A stretch of DNA of 64,000 nucleotides from Rhodococcus_F sp040656415 (GTDB lineage Bacteria > Actinomycetota > Actinomycetes > Mycobacteriales > Mycobacteriaceae), in the NCBI RefSeq assembly GCF_040656415.1, contig NZ_JBFAMC010000003.1:434001-498000 (forward strand). The letters are read 5' to 3'. Under the pieces are notes generated by a model that saw nothing but the letters and a program-made list of their open reading frames with translations, had not been told where the DNA came from and ran no database searches. Shown here in pieces: positions 35,000 to 43,015 of the stretch. Each line of letters begins with the position of its first letter. The stretch's first letter is position 1. The translations under genes and the position numbers were made by a program.

Positions 35000-35025
35000 T
35001 GTTGCCTTCGCGAATCGAGCTTGTC

Positions 35026-35796
35026 CTACGACTCGAATATTTCGGGTAACCCGATAGCTCCGGACGAGCCGGTGGAGTGGTCGAGGGGAGCAACCCACTT
35101 CCACTCAGCGCACTGAGTTCCGTCCGCGCTCGTCTCGAATTGGACGTCTGTGGATTCGATGATCACTGCCGACGCCACGGGGTCGCCGCTGCTCGAGTAA
35201 GTGTTGCTGTCGGCATGTCCGCCGTCGGCGGTATCGCGCTTCCACGCGCACGCCGAGCCTTCTACGCCGCGGTTGTAGTAGATGCCGGGTTTGACCTCGC
35301 CTGGGCCATTGCCCACTTCGAAGGTGCCATCGGCGGGGATAGTCGGCTTGCCCAGGCTACCCAACGATCCCAATAGCGCCGTGGAGCCGGTTGACCCGGT
35401 GGAGTGCGGGAGGGGAGCCACCCACGTCCACTCGGCGCAGGAGTCACCCTCCGCGTGGCCTGTTACGAATCTGGTATCGGTGGGTTCGATGATCACAGCC
35501 GACGGCACGCTGTTGTCGGGAGGATCTTGCGGGTCGGCGCTGCCCCAGGCGACGGTGATCTCGCCGCTACCGCGAGCCCAATCACACATCTCGTTTTCGA
35601 CGCCGGGGTTCTGGTAGATGCCGGGTTTGACCTCGTTCGGCCCATCGCCGACCGGGAAGGTGCCATTGCCGGGTATGGTCGGCTCGTCCGGGCTCCCGGA
35701 TCCGAAAGAGCCGGGGGCGCTATTGGCGGTGGCGACACCCCCGGCCAGGAGTGCCACTGCGGCCACCGCGGTGATCCCGATTCGTGTTACGCGCAT
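35026..35796 (-). CDS. Secreted protein with two tandem homologous domains, unknown family
   Basis: A 256-residue protein. A signal peptide (TRIGITAVAAVALLAGGVATANSA) is followed by two copies of a domain of about 95 residues. Copy A: PTIPGNGTFPVGDGPNEVKPGIYQNPG ... MCDWAR ... SAVIIEPTD ... SCAEWTWVAPL. Copy B: PTIPADGTFEVGNGPGEVKPGIYYNRG ... ACAWKR ... SAVIIESTD ... QCAEWKWVAPL. Each domain has two cysteines, likely a disulfide. They are joined by a Ser/Thr/Gly/Leu linker (HSTGSTGSTALLGSLGSLG). The repeated EVKPGIY and W-V-A-P-L edges resemble small extracellular beta domains, but I cannot name a family. Confidence 0.82.
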   Translation of the reverse strand: MRVTRIGITAVAAVALLAGGVATANSAPGSFGSGSPDEPTIPGNGTFPVGDGPNEVKPGIYQNPGVENEMCDWARGSGEITVAWGSADPQDPPDNSVPSAVIIEPTDTRFVTGHAEGDSCAEWTWVAPLPHSTGSTGSTALLGSLGSLGKPTIPADGTFEVGNGPGEVKPGIYYNRGVEGSACAWKRDTADGGHADSNTYSSSGDPVASAVIIESTDVQFETSADGTQCAEWKWVAPLDHSTGSSGAIGLPEIFES

Positions 35797-36012
35797 TCAC
35801 GTTCTCCTCGTCGTCACGGCCCCAACTGGGACACACCGAGGAAGACGCTACAGCCAAATCTGGTCAGCCGTAGGCGGATACGGGGTGTCAGGGGATGCGG
35901 TCGACGCCGAGTCGGACAGTGGAAACCAGGGGTTCGAGGAATGGAAAATCGTTTCTGGCATGGCTTTCTTCACCAGCGGCACCGCGCAGGGTCGGTGTCG
36001 GCGCCACGAGTT

Positions 36013-37509
36013 CTAACGGCTGAATCCTAGGCTGCGGTAGCGGGCGTGTCGCGCTGCGGATCGCTCACTTTCGGAGACCTCGTTCAGGGAACCAATTTCC
36101 CGAGAGATGGCCAGACCGACCCGTTTGGAGAAGTCGACGGGTTCGTCTGCGGCGTCGGGGTGTTCGGGAATGATTGCGTCGATGACACCGTCGCGTAGCA
36201 GGTCGAGTGAACGAATGCCCTGACAGGTAGCCATCTCGTGTGCGTGGGCTGTGTCACGGTGGACCAAGGCGCTGGCGCCCTCCGGAGGGAGCGGGGCCAA
36301 CCATCCATTCTGAGCAGCGAGGACCCGGTCTGCAGGGAGGAAGGCGAGTGCTCCGCCGCCGGTGCCCTGACCGAGCAGGACGGACACTGTCGGAGTCTTC
36401 AACGTCACCAGATCGGAGATGCAGCGGGCGATCTCGGGGGCCAGTCCGCGCTCCTCCGCTTCCCTGGACAACGCGGCCCCTAGAGTGTCGATCACCAAAA
36501 CCAGTGGGAGTTGTAGCTCCTCGGCCAATCGCATGCCCCGGCGTGCCTCACGCAGAGCGGCGGGCCCCATCGTGTTCTGCGCGGATTGTCCGGCACGGTC
36601 CTGACCCAGCAGCACGCACGGCGCGCCACGGAACCGGGCCAGCGAGAGCAACACCGTTCCCTCGGTCTCACCTTGCCCGGTGCCGCTGAGCGGCACCTGC
36701 TCGGTGGCCGCGTGCCGCAACAGGTGGCGGATTCCAGGACGGCCGGCGCGCCTCGACAGCTTCACGGATTGCCAGGCGGGGACATCCGGGATATCGGCCA
36801 CGGGTAGCGCCGCGGAGGCGGTCGGGGCAGCCGGGGGATCGATCAGCACGCGTAGTGTCCTGTGCACGAGCGGCCGGAGACGTGGCGCGGGCACCACACC
36901 GTCGATGACACCGTTGCGATACAGGTTCTCCGACGTCTGCACGCCCTCGGGGAACTTCTCGCCGTACAGAGACTCGTACACGCGAGGGCCCAGGAACCCG
37001 ATCAGGGCACCGGGTTCGGCCACGGTGATGTGCCCGAGCGAACCCCACGATGCGAATACGCCTCCGGTCGTGGGGTTGCGCAGGTATACGAGATAGGGCA
37101 GATGGGCGGCCTTGTGCGCCGCCACTGCTGCCGCGATCTTCACCATCTGCACGAAGGCGATCGTGCCCTCCTGCATGCGGGTTCCACCCGACGTGGGTGA
37201 TGCGAGCAAGGGGAGCGCTTCGCGGGTGGCGCGTTCGACGGCGGCGACGATGCGTTCGGCCGCGGCTACACCGATCGATCCGGCCAGAAACGCAAACTCG
37301 CACGCGATCACAGCGACCGGACGGCCTCGAACCTCGCCGGCCCCGGTGATCACCGATTCGTCGACACCGGACTTCTCGGCCGCCTTCGTCAATGCGGCCC
37401 GGTACTTCTCGTCCGGTTCCGAATCGAGGGGCGTCTGGTCCCAGGAGACGAAGCTGCCTGTGTCCAGTACCAAGTCGAGCAGATCACGCGCGGGGATTTC
37501 GGCGGCCAT
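36013..37509 (-). CDS. accD3: Acyl-CoA carboxylase carboxyltransferase subunit AccD3-like
   Basis: A 498-residue carboxyltransferase protein carrying both the beta-type half (GAGEVRGRPVAVIACEFAFLAGSIGVAAAERI, LLASPTSGGTRMQEG, NPTTGGVFASWGSLGHITVAEPGALIGFLGPRV) and the alpha-type half (FRGAPCVLLGQDRAG, LVLVIDTLGAALSREAEERG, SVLLGQGTGGGALAFLPADRVLAAQNGWLAPLPPEGASALV). No Cys4 zinc finger of AccD type is seen at the N-terminus. It matches Mtb AccD3 (Rv0904c), next to echA6 in Mtb; here other genes lie between. It would transfer a carboxyl group from biotin to an acyl-CoA. Substrate unknown. Confidence 0.88.
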   Translation of the reverse strand: MAAEIPARDLLDLVLDTGSFVSWDQTPLDSEPDEKYRAALTKAAEKSGVDESVITGAGEVRGRPVAVIACEFAFLAGSIGVAAAERIVAAVERATREALPLLASPTSGGTRMQEGTIAFVQMVKIAAAVAAHKAAHLPYLVYLRNPTTGGVFASWGSLGHITVAEPGALIGFLGPRVYESLYGEKFPEGVQTSENLYRNGVIDGVVPAPRLRPLVHRTLRVLIDPPAAPTASAALPVADIPDVPAWQSVKLSRRAGRPGIRHLLRHAATEQVPLSGTGQGETEGTVLLSLARFRGAPCVLLGQDRAGQSAQNTMGPAALREARRGMRLAEELQLPLVLVIDTLGAALSREAEERGLAPEIARCISDLVTLKTPTVSVLLGQGTGGGALAFLPADRVLAAQNGWLAPLPPEGASALVHRDTAHAHEMATCQGIRSLDLLRDGVIDAIIPEHPDAADEPVDFSKRVGLAISREIGSLNEVSESERSAARHARYRSLGFSR

Positions 37510-37645
37510 GTCTTTCGAGCGTAGTGGCGAGAAGACGGGTCAGTCCTCGACAAGTCTGTCAGATCTGTCCCCTAGGGTTGATCCGGAACTGCTCGATCGG
37601 ACGCCGGGCCCGACGGGGGCACGGCTCGGAAGAAACGGGTACTCG

Positions 37646-38113
37646 ATGGTTGCTTCGGAAATTCGATTGAACAGGGTGATCGCTGCCCCAGTAGGCTCGG
37701 TTTGGAAGGTGCTCACGGATCTGGACAATGCGGAGTCGGTACTGAGCGGCGTGCAGAAAATCGAACGGCTCGACATGACGGGCTACGAGACAGGCACCCG
37801 GTGGCGCGAGACTCGGGTGATGTTCGGCAAGTCGGCAACCGAGGAAATGTGGGTTACGGAGGTCGAACCGGAAAAGCGCACCGTGGTCGAGGCGTCGTCC
37901 GCCGGTGCGGACTATTCGACGGTCTTCACCCTCGCGCCGACTGGTGACGGTACGACGTTGACAATTCAGTTTTCGGGCAAGGCCGTGGATCCCGGTATCT
38001 TCTCGAAGATCATGATGAAGGTGCTCGGACCACTCGCGATGAGGGCCACCGCGAAAGCGATGCAGCGCGATCTCGACGACATTGCCACTGCGGCGGAAGA
38101 ACTGGCCGGTTGA
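37646..38113 (+). CDS. SRPBCC-family (START-like) protein
   Basis: A 155-residue helix-grip protein: ASEIRLNRVIAAPVGSVWKVLTDLDNAESVLSGVQKIERL at the N-terminus, GTRWRETRVMFGKSATEEMWVTEVEP in the middle, and a long C-terminal helix (MRATAKAMQRDLDDIATAAEELAG). The fold makes a deep hydrophobic pocket for lipids or polyketides. It resembles Mtb Rv0910 (itself part of a reported toxin-antitoxin pair), but no partner gene stands next to it here. Start ATG 37646. It ends at a 17-bp hairpin shared with the convergent ABC transporter. Confidence 0.83.
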   Translation: MVASEIRLNRVIAAPVGSVWKVLTDLDNAESVLSGVQKIERLDMTGYETGTRWRETRVMFGKSATEEMWVTEVEPEKRTVVEASSAGADYSTVFTLAPTGDGTTLTIQFSGKAVDPGIFSKIMMKVLGPLAMRATAKAMQRDLDDIATAAEELAG

Positions 38114-38117
38114 CCTC

Positions 38118-38161
38118 CGACGCCGATCATGTTGGCGGCTTCGACAACATGATCGGCGTCG
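38118..38161. terminator. 17-bp perfect hairpin between convergent genes
   Basis: CGACGCCGATCATGTTG pairs perfectly with CAACATGATCGGCGTCG around a 10-nt loop. It sits between the SRPBCC gene and the ABC permease gene and should terminate both. Confidence 0.85.
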
Positions 38162-38170
38162 CGGGGATCT

Positions 38171-39355
38171 CTAACGTCCGAGTGCGTCTCTCCACGACAC
38201 GACCTTGCCGATTCTAAGGATCGAGCGTTGGTAGATCTTGGCGGCCAGAACGCTGAGTCCGGCCGTGACGACCAGCATGAGTGCAACGGTGACGACCACT
38301 TGCATCGGTGATGCCACCCCCGCTGCGATGCGGAGCGGCATCAGAATCGCCGAGAACGGTGGAATCCAGCTGAGCACATTACTCAGGGTGCCGTCCGGGT
38401 TGTTCACAGACGAGAAGGCGCTGAAGAACATGAGGATGATCAGGACCATCAACGGCGACGCGGTCGAATTGACATCCTCCTGTCGCGACACCATCGAACC
38501 TGCGGCAGCATAGAGGACAGCGAAGAAAGCGAAACCGAGAACGAACCAGGCGAGAGTTCCGGCCAGCACACCGAACGCAGTCCCCTTCAGGGTGAGGACT
38601 CCCGTCGCCAACCCTGCCCCTACCCCGACCACGCCGTACGCGGTCAGTTGGACGAGGCCGACGACACCGATGCCGATCACCTTGCCCCACAACAACTGCA
38701 GCGGACGCAGCGTCGAAAGCAGCAACTCGACGACGCGGCTGGACTTCTCCTCGACCACACCCATCGCTACGTACATGCCGAACATCATGATCTGCATGTA
38801 CAGCAGTACCACGACCGCCACCGACAGGACCACCCGTTGACCTCGCTCCGGGTCGGGCGGGTCGAGTACATCGACGGTCACGACTGCCGCACCTGTCGCC
38901 TCGGCCAGTCGCGCCGGGTCGACACCTTGAGCGGCCAGCGCTCCGGCCTGCGCCTGCTGCATCACGGCCGTGTCGATGACGGTGCGTAGTCCGGGGCTGA
39001 TGTCGGATTCGGTTACAGCCGTGAAGGATCCGTCAGTGCCAGGGATCAGAGCAACATCCAGATCACCGCTGCGGACCTGGTCGCGTGCGATCCGTTCGTC
39101 CGGGGCCGAAGAAACGTCGACAGGTGTGCCTACCGCATCGCCGGTGGCGACCAACGCGGGCGCGAGGGATTGGTCGCCAACCAGTCCGATGGTGGCGCGA
39201 TTATCGCCGCCGCCCGAGTAGGCCAAGATGCCACCGACGATAGCGAGCAATATGATCGCGTTGCTGATCACGAAGCTCTTCTTCGACACCTGGGTAATGA
39301 ATTCGCGCCGGGCCACGAGCCCGATCGCGCGTACGGGGTGCAGTGGGGCACTCAT
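38171..39355 (-). CDS. ABC-2 type transporter permease (NatB-like)
   Basis: A 394-residue permease. One N-terminal helix (KSFVISNAIILLAIVGGILAY) is followed by a large extracytoplasmic domain (about residues 50-175), then a cluster of five or six helices. It includes RVVLSVAVVVLLYMQIMMFGMYVAMGVVEEKSSRVVELLLSTLRPLQLLWGK, the ABC-2 signature region of the NatB/YhaP type. It likely works with the ATPase encoded just upstream, overlapping it by 4 bp (ATGA). The family exports Na+, drugs or lipids; the substrate here is unknown. Confidence 0.88.
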   Translation of the reverse strand: MSAPLHPVRAIGLVARREFITQVSKKSFVISNAIILLAIVGGILAYSGGGDNRATIGLVGDQSLAPALVATGDAVGTPVDVSSAPDERIARDQVRSGDLDVALIPGTDGSFTAVTESDISPGLRTVIDTAVMQQAQAGALAAQGVDPARLAEATGAAVVTVDVLDPPDPERGQRVVLSVAVVVLLYMQIMMFGMYVAMGVVEEKSSRVVELLLSTLRPLQLLWGKVIGIGVVGLVQLTAYGVVGVGAGLATGVLTLKGTAFGVLAGTLAWFVLGFAFFAVLYAAAGSMVSRQEDVNSTASPLMVLIILMFFSAFSSVNNPDGTLSNVLSWIPPFSAILMPLRIAAGVASPMQVVVTVALMLVVTAGLSVLAAKIYQRSILRIGKVVSWRDALGR

Positions 39356-40248
39356 GCCGCGACCACCTCTCGGAACAGATCGGTCAGGGTTGGCCTGTGC
39401 AACGAGAACTCGTGGACCGGTCCGGTCTTCAGGGCGGCGTGGAGGATGAGTTGGTCATCGACCTCGGGTGCGATCGACAGTACCGTTCTGCCGTCGAGGT
39501 GGCTGATTGTGCGCACGCCCTCGATGTGGTGTGCCCAGCCGACGGGTGCCTCCGGTGCGTGTACCTCGAGTTGGGCATGTCCGCCTGCACGCAATTCGTC
39601 GACCGTGCCCATCGCTCGCATTCGGCCGTGGCTGATGATCCCGACGCGGTGACACAGGCGTTGGACCAGTTCGAGTTGGTGGCTCGAGAAGATCACCGGC
39701 ACTTCGGTGTTCGCCTTCTCCACGAGAACTTCACTCATCACGTCGACCGCTACGGGATCGAGTCCGGAAAACGGTTCGTCGAGAACCAGGACTGCAGGGT
39801 CGTGGACGAGCGCGGCAGCCAGTTGGACACGTTGCTGGTTGCCCAGCGACAACGAGTCGACCGTATCCGCGACCCGATCGGCGAGACCGAGACGGCTCGT
39901 CCACCGGGCGACGGATTCGCGCGCTGCAGAGCGGGACATCCCGTGTAGCTCAGCAAGATACGCTAGTTGCTTGCCTACCTTCATCTTCGGGTAGAGCCCA
40001 CGTTCCTCGGGCATGTAGCCGATGGTTCGCCGCACGTCCAGGTCCACGCGCTTGTCGCCGAGGCGGACCTCTCCGGAATCTGCGGAGAGCACTCCGAGGG
40101 CGATTCGCATGGTGGTCGTCTTGCCGGCGCCGTTGCTACCGACGAATCCGAAGATTTCGCCGGGTCGCACTTCGAAGGAGAGGTCGTCGAGCGCGACAGT
40201 TTCGCCGTAACGCTTGGATATGCCGTCGATCGCGAGTGTATGAGGCAA
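39352..40248 (-). CDS. ABC transporter ATP-binding protein
   Basis: A 298-residue ATPase. Walker A GSNGAGKTTTM, Q-loop GYMPEERGLYPKMKV, signature LSLGNQQRVQLAAAL, Walker B AVLVLDEPFSGLDP and the switch His in FSSHQLE are all present. The C-terminal extension is typical of NatA/YhaQ-type proteins. The start is TTG 40248, supported by AGGAAGGAC about 6 nt upstream; MPHTLAIDGISKRYG is the natural N-terminus. It forms an operon with the permease. Confidence 0.92.
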   Translation of the reverse strand: MPHTLAIDGISKRYGETVALDDLSFEVRPGEIFGFVGSNGAGKTTTMRIALGVLSADSGEVRLGDKRVDLDVRRTIGYMPEERGLYPKMKVGKQLAYLAELHGMSRSAARESVARWTSRLGLADRVADTVDSLSLGNQQRVQLAAALVHDPAVLVLDEPFSGLDPVAVDVMSEVLVEKANTEVPVIFSSHQLELVQRLCHRVGIISHGRMRAMGTVDELRAGGHAQLEVHAPEAPVGWAHHIEGVRTISHLDGRTVLSIAPEVDDQLILHAALKTGPVHEFSLHRPTLTDLFREVVAA

Positions 40249-40281
40249 TTGAGTCCTTCCTGTTCTAGAGGGCAGGTGTTC

Positions 40282-40811
40282 CTATGTAGCCAGGTCTTCG
40301 GGCTCGGGGTCAGGCTGCGTCCAGCCGAGAATCATTGCCGGCAAACAACCGCCGATGATCAGTGCAGTGAGGACAAGCAAGCCGGCGGCGTAGGGCACGT
40401 TGGAATTGTCGCCGATCCAGGTCCCCGAGATCAGGTACAACGCGGGATTGGATGCCAGAACCTGGGTGACCGTGAGTCCGATCGAGCGGGCACTGCCAGC
40501 GCTGCTGGATTTCCCACTCGTCGAGAGCATCGCGCGGTGCGTCACCCAACCGCCCGGACATGATCTGCAACATTGTCCACAGTGGGATGAAGAGGAGAGA
40601 CCCGGGCAGCCACAATAGTGCGCCGACCGCCGCATCGAAGTGGGACGCTATGCCCGCCACGATCATGAACAGAAGCGTCGCGACCAGGGCAGCGACCAAG
40701 ATTCGTCTTCGGGTTCGCGTACGCCAGCCAGGTGCGGTAGTGCCTCTCGTTCCGGAGGAACTGGCGCGTCCTGAAACCCTGGTACCGCTCGATCAGATTG
40801 GCATCAGCCAT
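40282..40811 (-). pseudogene. Frameshifted membrane-protein gene paired with XRE regulator
   Basis: Three frames must be joined to read one protein. It begins ADANLIERYQGFRTRQFLRNERHYRTW from ATG 40811. It then changes frame at a tandem CTGGCTGG (plus-strand CCAGCCAG, 40724-40731); removing one CTGG restores RTRTRRRILVAALVATLLFMIVAGIA. It changes frame again near 40492-40512, after WEIQQR, to continue SARSIGLTVTQVLASNPALYLISGTW to the stop at 40282. Four membrane segments would exist in the intact protein. Two separate lesions suggest real decay, though sequencing error is possible. The ATG overlaps the end of the XRE gene, so they were an operon. Confidence 0.78.
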
Positions 40812-41109
40812 GAGAACTCTCCCCTTCGCCGGCGCCAGCACCTGCCCGGGCGTTGCGATACAACTCGGTGGACAGGGGCGCGAACTCGGTGCGGGAGAAG
40901 ATCGCCTCCACCGGCAGGTCGAACACAGCAGAGATACGAAAAGCTAGATCGAGGCTGGGGTAGTGATCCCCGCGCTCGAGTGCGCCGACAGTTTGTGGAT
41001 TGACTCCGATGAGTCCCGCCAGTTGGGCACGGCTCATCCCCCGCTCGGCGCGCAGGACACCGATGCGGTTGTAGATGGGGAGGGAATCCTTCCGCCGTAC
41101 TGGACTCAT
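40804..41109 (-). CDS. XRE-family transcriptional regulator
   Basis: A 101-residue regulator with an N-terminal helix-turn-helix: NRIGVLRAERGMSRAQLAGLIGVNPQTVGALERGDHYPSLDLAFRISAVFDLPVEAIFS. The short C-terminus is Gly/Ala/Glu-rich. This small type often sits upstream of a membrane-protein gene and controls it and itself. ATG 41109 is used, with TACTTT 5 nt upstream and no ribosome site (leaderless). It overlaps the frameshifted membrane gene by 8 bp. Confidence 0.85.
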   Translation of the reverse strand: MSPVRRKDSLPIYNRIGVLRAERGMSRAQLAGLIGVNPQTVGALERGDHYPSLDLAFRISAVFDLPVEAIFSRTEFAPLSTELYRNARAGAGAGEGESSHG

Positions 41110-41114
41110 GCAAC

Positions 41115-41134
41115 AAAGTATTTGGAAAACCAAA
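41115..41134 (-). promoter_or_regulatory. Promoter and palindromic operator of the XRE gene
   Basis: On the minus strand TACTTT (complement of 41115-41120) forms a -10 box. Directly upstream lies TTTGG-AAAA-CCAAA (41121-41134), an inverted repeat in the -10/-35 spacer. This position is ideal for autorepression by the encoded XRE protein (inference). Confidence 0.55.
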
Positions 41135-41307
41135 CAAAATGTCAACTATTTACAGCACAGCTAGGGTGATTACTTTTCGGAGAGATGGTTCCCGAACGTT
41201 GGAAGGACGTTTAGGTGAGGGAAACGACAGAACAGCGGCCACGGTAAATTGAGTGGCAAAGCGCACCTGATTCGCGCCGGACGGCAGGAAAGGCCAGGAT
41301 TGCTGAC

Positions 41308-41634
41308 GTGACTTACACCATCGCAGAGCCCTGTGTCGACGTTCTGGACAAGGCGTGCATTGAGGAATGTCCCGTTGACTGCATCTACGAGGGCGGTCGG
41401 ATGCTCTATATCCACCCCGACGAATGTGTCGATTGTGGGGCGTGTGAGCCCGTCTGCCCCGTCGAGGCCATCTATTACGAAGACGACGTTCCGGATCAGT
41501 GGTTCGAGTACACGAAGGCGAACGCCGACTTCTTCGACGACCTGGGATCGCCAGGGGGTGCGTCGAAGGTGGGTAAGACCGACTACGATCCCCCGCTCAT
41601 CCGAGAATTGCCGCCCATGGCCGAGGGTGACTAG
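41308..41634 (+). CDS. fdxA: 7Fe ferredoxin (FdxA/FdxC type)
   Basis: A 108-residue electron carrier. The N-terminal half binds two clusters: CVDVLDKACIEECPVDC gives the [3Fe-4S]-type arrangement with a missing ligand, and CVDCGACEPVCPVEAIYYEDDVP gives the [4Fe-4S] CxxCxxC...CP motif. The C-terminal extension (NADFFDDLGSPGGASKVG) is typical of actinobacterial 7Fe ferredoxins and very like Mtb FdxC (Rv1177). The start is GTG 41308. It may serve cytochromes P450 or ferredoxin-dependent oxidoreductases. It is divergent from the XRE gene by 198 bp. Confidence 0.94.
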   Translation: MTYTIAEPCVDVLDKACIEECPVDCIYEGGRMLYIHPDECVDCGACEPVCPVEAIYYEDDVPDQWFEYTKANADFFDDLGSPGGASKVGKTDYDPPLIRELPPMAEGD

Positions 41635-41753
41635 TCGGCGCCCGGGCGATCACACGCGTAATGAGATGCGAGTCGTAGTCGCAGACTGTGATCAGCGGTT
41701 GCAGCAGGTCGAACTCGACGATTCCGGTTGCGATGCGCGCCAGGAAGAGTCGG

Positions 41754-42347
41754 TCAATTCTTGACGAGCCGGAACCACCGGGGGTCGACCTTCTCGAGCG
41801 CCCTGGGCAGGCCGATGATATCGGCGTCGAGGTCCGAGACCAGTTTCCACTTCTCGAACGCTCGCTCCACGTCGGACCGGGAGACGCCCCTGGGCAACGG
41901 TCCGCGGTATCCGGGTCCGAAGGCGAACATCAGCAACGCCGCGTGAGGTTCGCTCACTGCCGTGACGTTCTCGACGTAGGCGACCCGGTCTCGGTCGCTG
42001 AGGCCGTGGTAACAGCCGACATCGAGGATTAGGTGATACCCGCGCCCGACGGCATGCTCGAGGTCCGTGGCGTCGGCATGCACGAACTGAACATCGACAC
42101 CCGCCTTCCTGGCCTTGGATCGCGCCTTGTCGAGGGCGAACTCGACAGTGTCGATTCCCGTCACCTGCCACCCGCGCCGAGCCATCTGGATCGAGTGGTA
42201 ACCGGTGCCGCATCCGATGTCCAGGACCTTTCCCGGTGGTGAGTCGAATGGATCCAGCATTGCCTTGATCTGAGCATCGAAGATGGGTCCCGCCCGCACC
42301 CAGGGCGTGATCCTGAATCGATAAGCCAGTTCGTATCCAAGGCCCAT
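41754..42347 (-). CDS. SAM-dependent methyltransferase (class I)
   Basis: A 197-residue enzyme. The SAM-binding motif I is KVLDIGCGTGYHSIQMARRGW, followed by the acidic end of beta-2 in VTGIDTVEFALDKARSKA, motif II at FVHADATDLE and motif III near YHLILDVGCYHGL. The pattern is that of small methyltransferases such as thiol or tellurite methylases. The substrate cannot be told. ATG 42347 has GGGGG upstream. It stands alone between a ferredoxin and a cupin gene; the 3' spacer 41635-41753 shows only a weak inverted repeat GATCACA/TGTGATC. Confidence 0.85.
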   Translation of the reverse strand: MGLGYELAYRFRITPWVRAGPIFDAQIKAMLDPFDSPPGKVLDIGCGTGYHSIQMARRGWQVTGIDTVEFALDKARSKARKAGVDVQFVHADATDLEHAVGRGYHLILDVGCYHGLSDRDRVAYVENVTAVSEPHAALLMFAFGPGYRGPLPRGVSRSDVERAFEKWKLVSDLDADIIGLPRALEKVDPRWFRLVKN

Positions 42348-42486
42348 GCCTGCCCCCTTCTGTGTGCGTGTCCTCACCCCTGCACCGATGCGGTCGGATT
42401 ACCCGGATTTATCGAAATGACACGCAAACGTCCACATTCTGAGACGGCAGACGGGAAGGGCAGACAGGAAGGCGGCCTCGATGTTC

Positions 42487-42927
42487 CTAGATCATCCGGA
42501 AATCGGCGAAGTCGAAGCCGGGCGTCACGATGCAACTGACGAGAGTGGGTTCTTCGCGCACGGGCTTCGCGCGTTGCCAATGCAGCGGCGGAACCAGCAA
42601 CTGCGGGTGCTCGCCCGCCGACACGTCTGGTCCGAGGATCTGGGCCTTCGGATCGAGGGGTTCATCCGAGTCCCCGCCGAGTTCGAGCAACAACGGACTG
42701 CCCCTGTGGTACAACCAGATCTCTGCTCCGCGCACCGTATGCCACGCCGAGTGTTGGCCCGGCATCAGCAGAAACAGGATCGCGGTACCTGCCGATCGCG
42801 GTCCCGGGTAGCCGGGCATGTTTGTCGCTGGGATGGTGATGTCACTGCGCCACGTCTCGCGGTACCACCCGCCCTCCTCGTGCGGGACGAGGTCGAGCAA
42901 CCGGGCCCACTCTGGTAGTTCCGACAT
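42487..42927 (-). CDS. DUF985 cupin-type protein
   Basis: A 146-residue single-domain cupin: LPEWARLLDLVPHEEGGWYRETWRSD, then TAILFLLMPGQHSAWHTVRGAEIWLYHRGSPLLL (cupin motif 1, His residues), and LVSCIVTPGFDFADFRM at the end. This is the DUF985 family, some of whose members bind sugars or are epimerase-like. No partner gene is obvious. ATG 42927 gives the start SELPEWARLL. It is divergent from the lipase gene with 88 bp between. Confidence 0.88.
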   Translation of the reverse strand: MSELPEWARLLDLVPHEEGGWYRETWRSDITIPATNMPGYPGPRSAGTAILFLLMPGQHSAWHTVRGAEIWLYHRGSPLLLELGGDSDEPLDPKAQILGPDVSAGEHPQLLVPPLHWQRAKPVREEPTLVSCIVTPGFDFADFRMI

Positions 42928-43015
42928 GCTCCACATTCTGCCGCAACGGGCCCGAGGCCGCAGCGGCCGAAAAGCAGCGCGGCATCAAGGTCTGTCGTGT
43001 AGCTATGGTGGAGAA

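Noticed and set aside
41640..41700. GATCACA ... TGTGATC around 41648-41692, resembling a widely spaced Crp half-site pair
   Set aside because: The spacing is far too large for one operator and the site lies between two gene ends.
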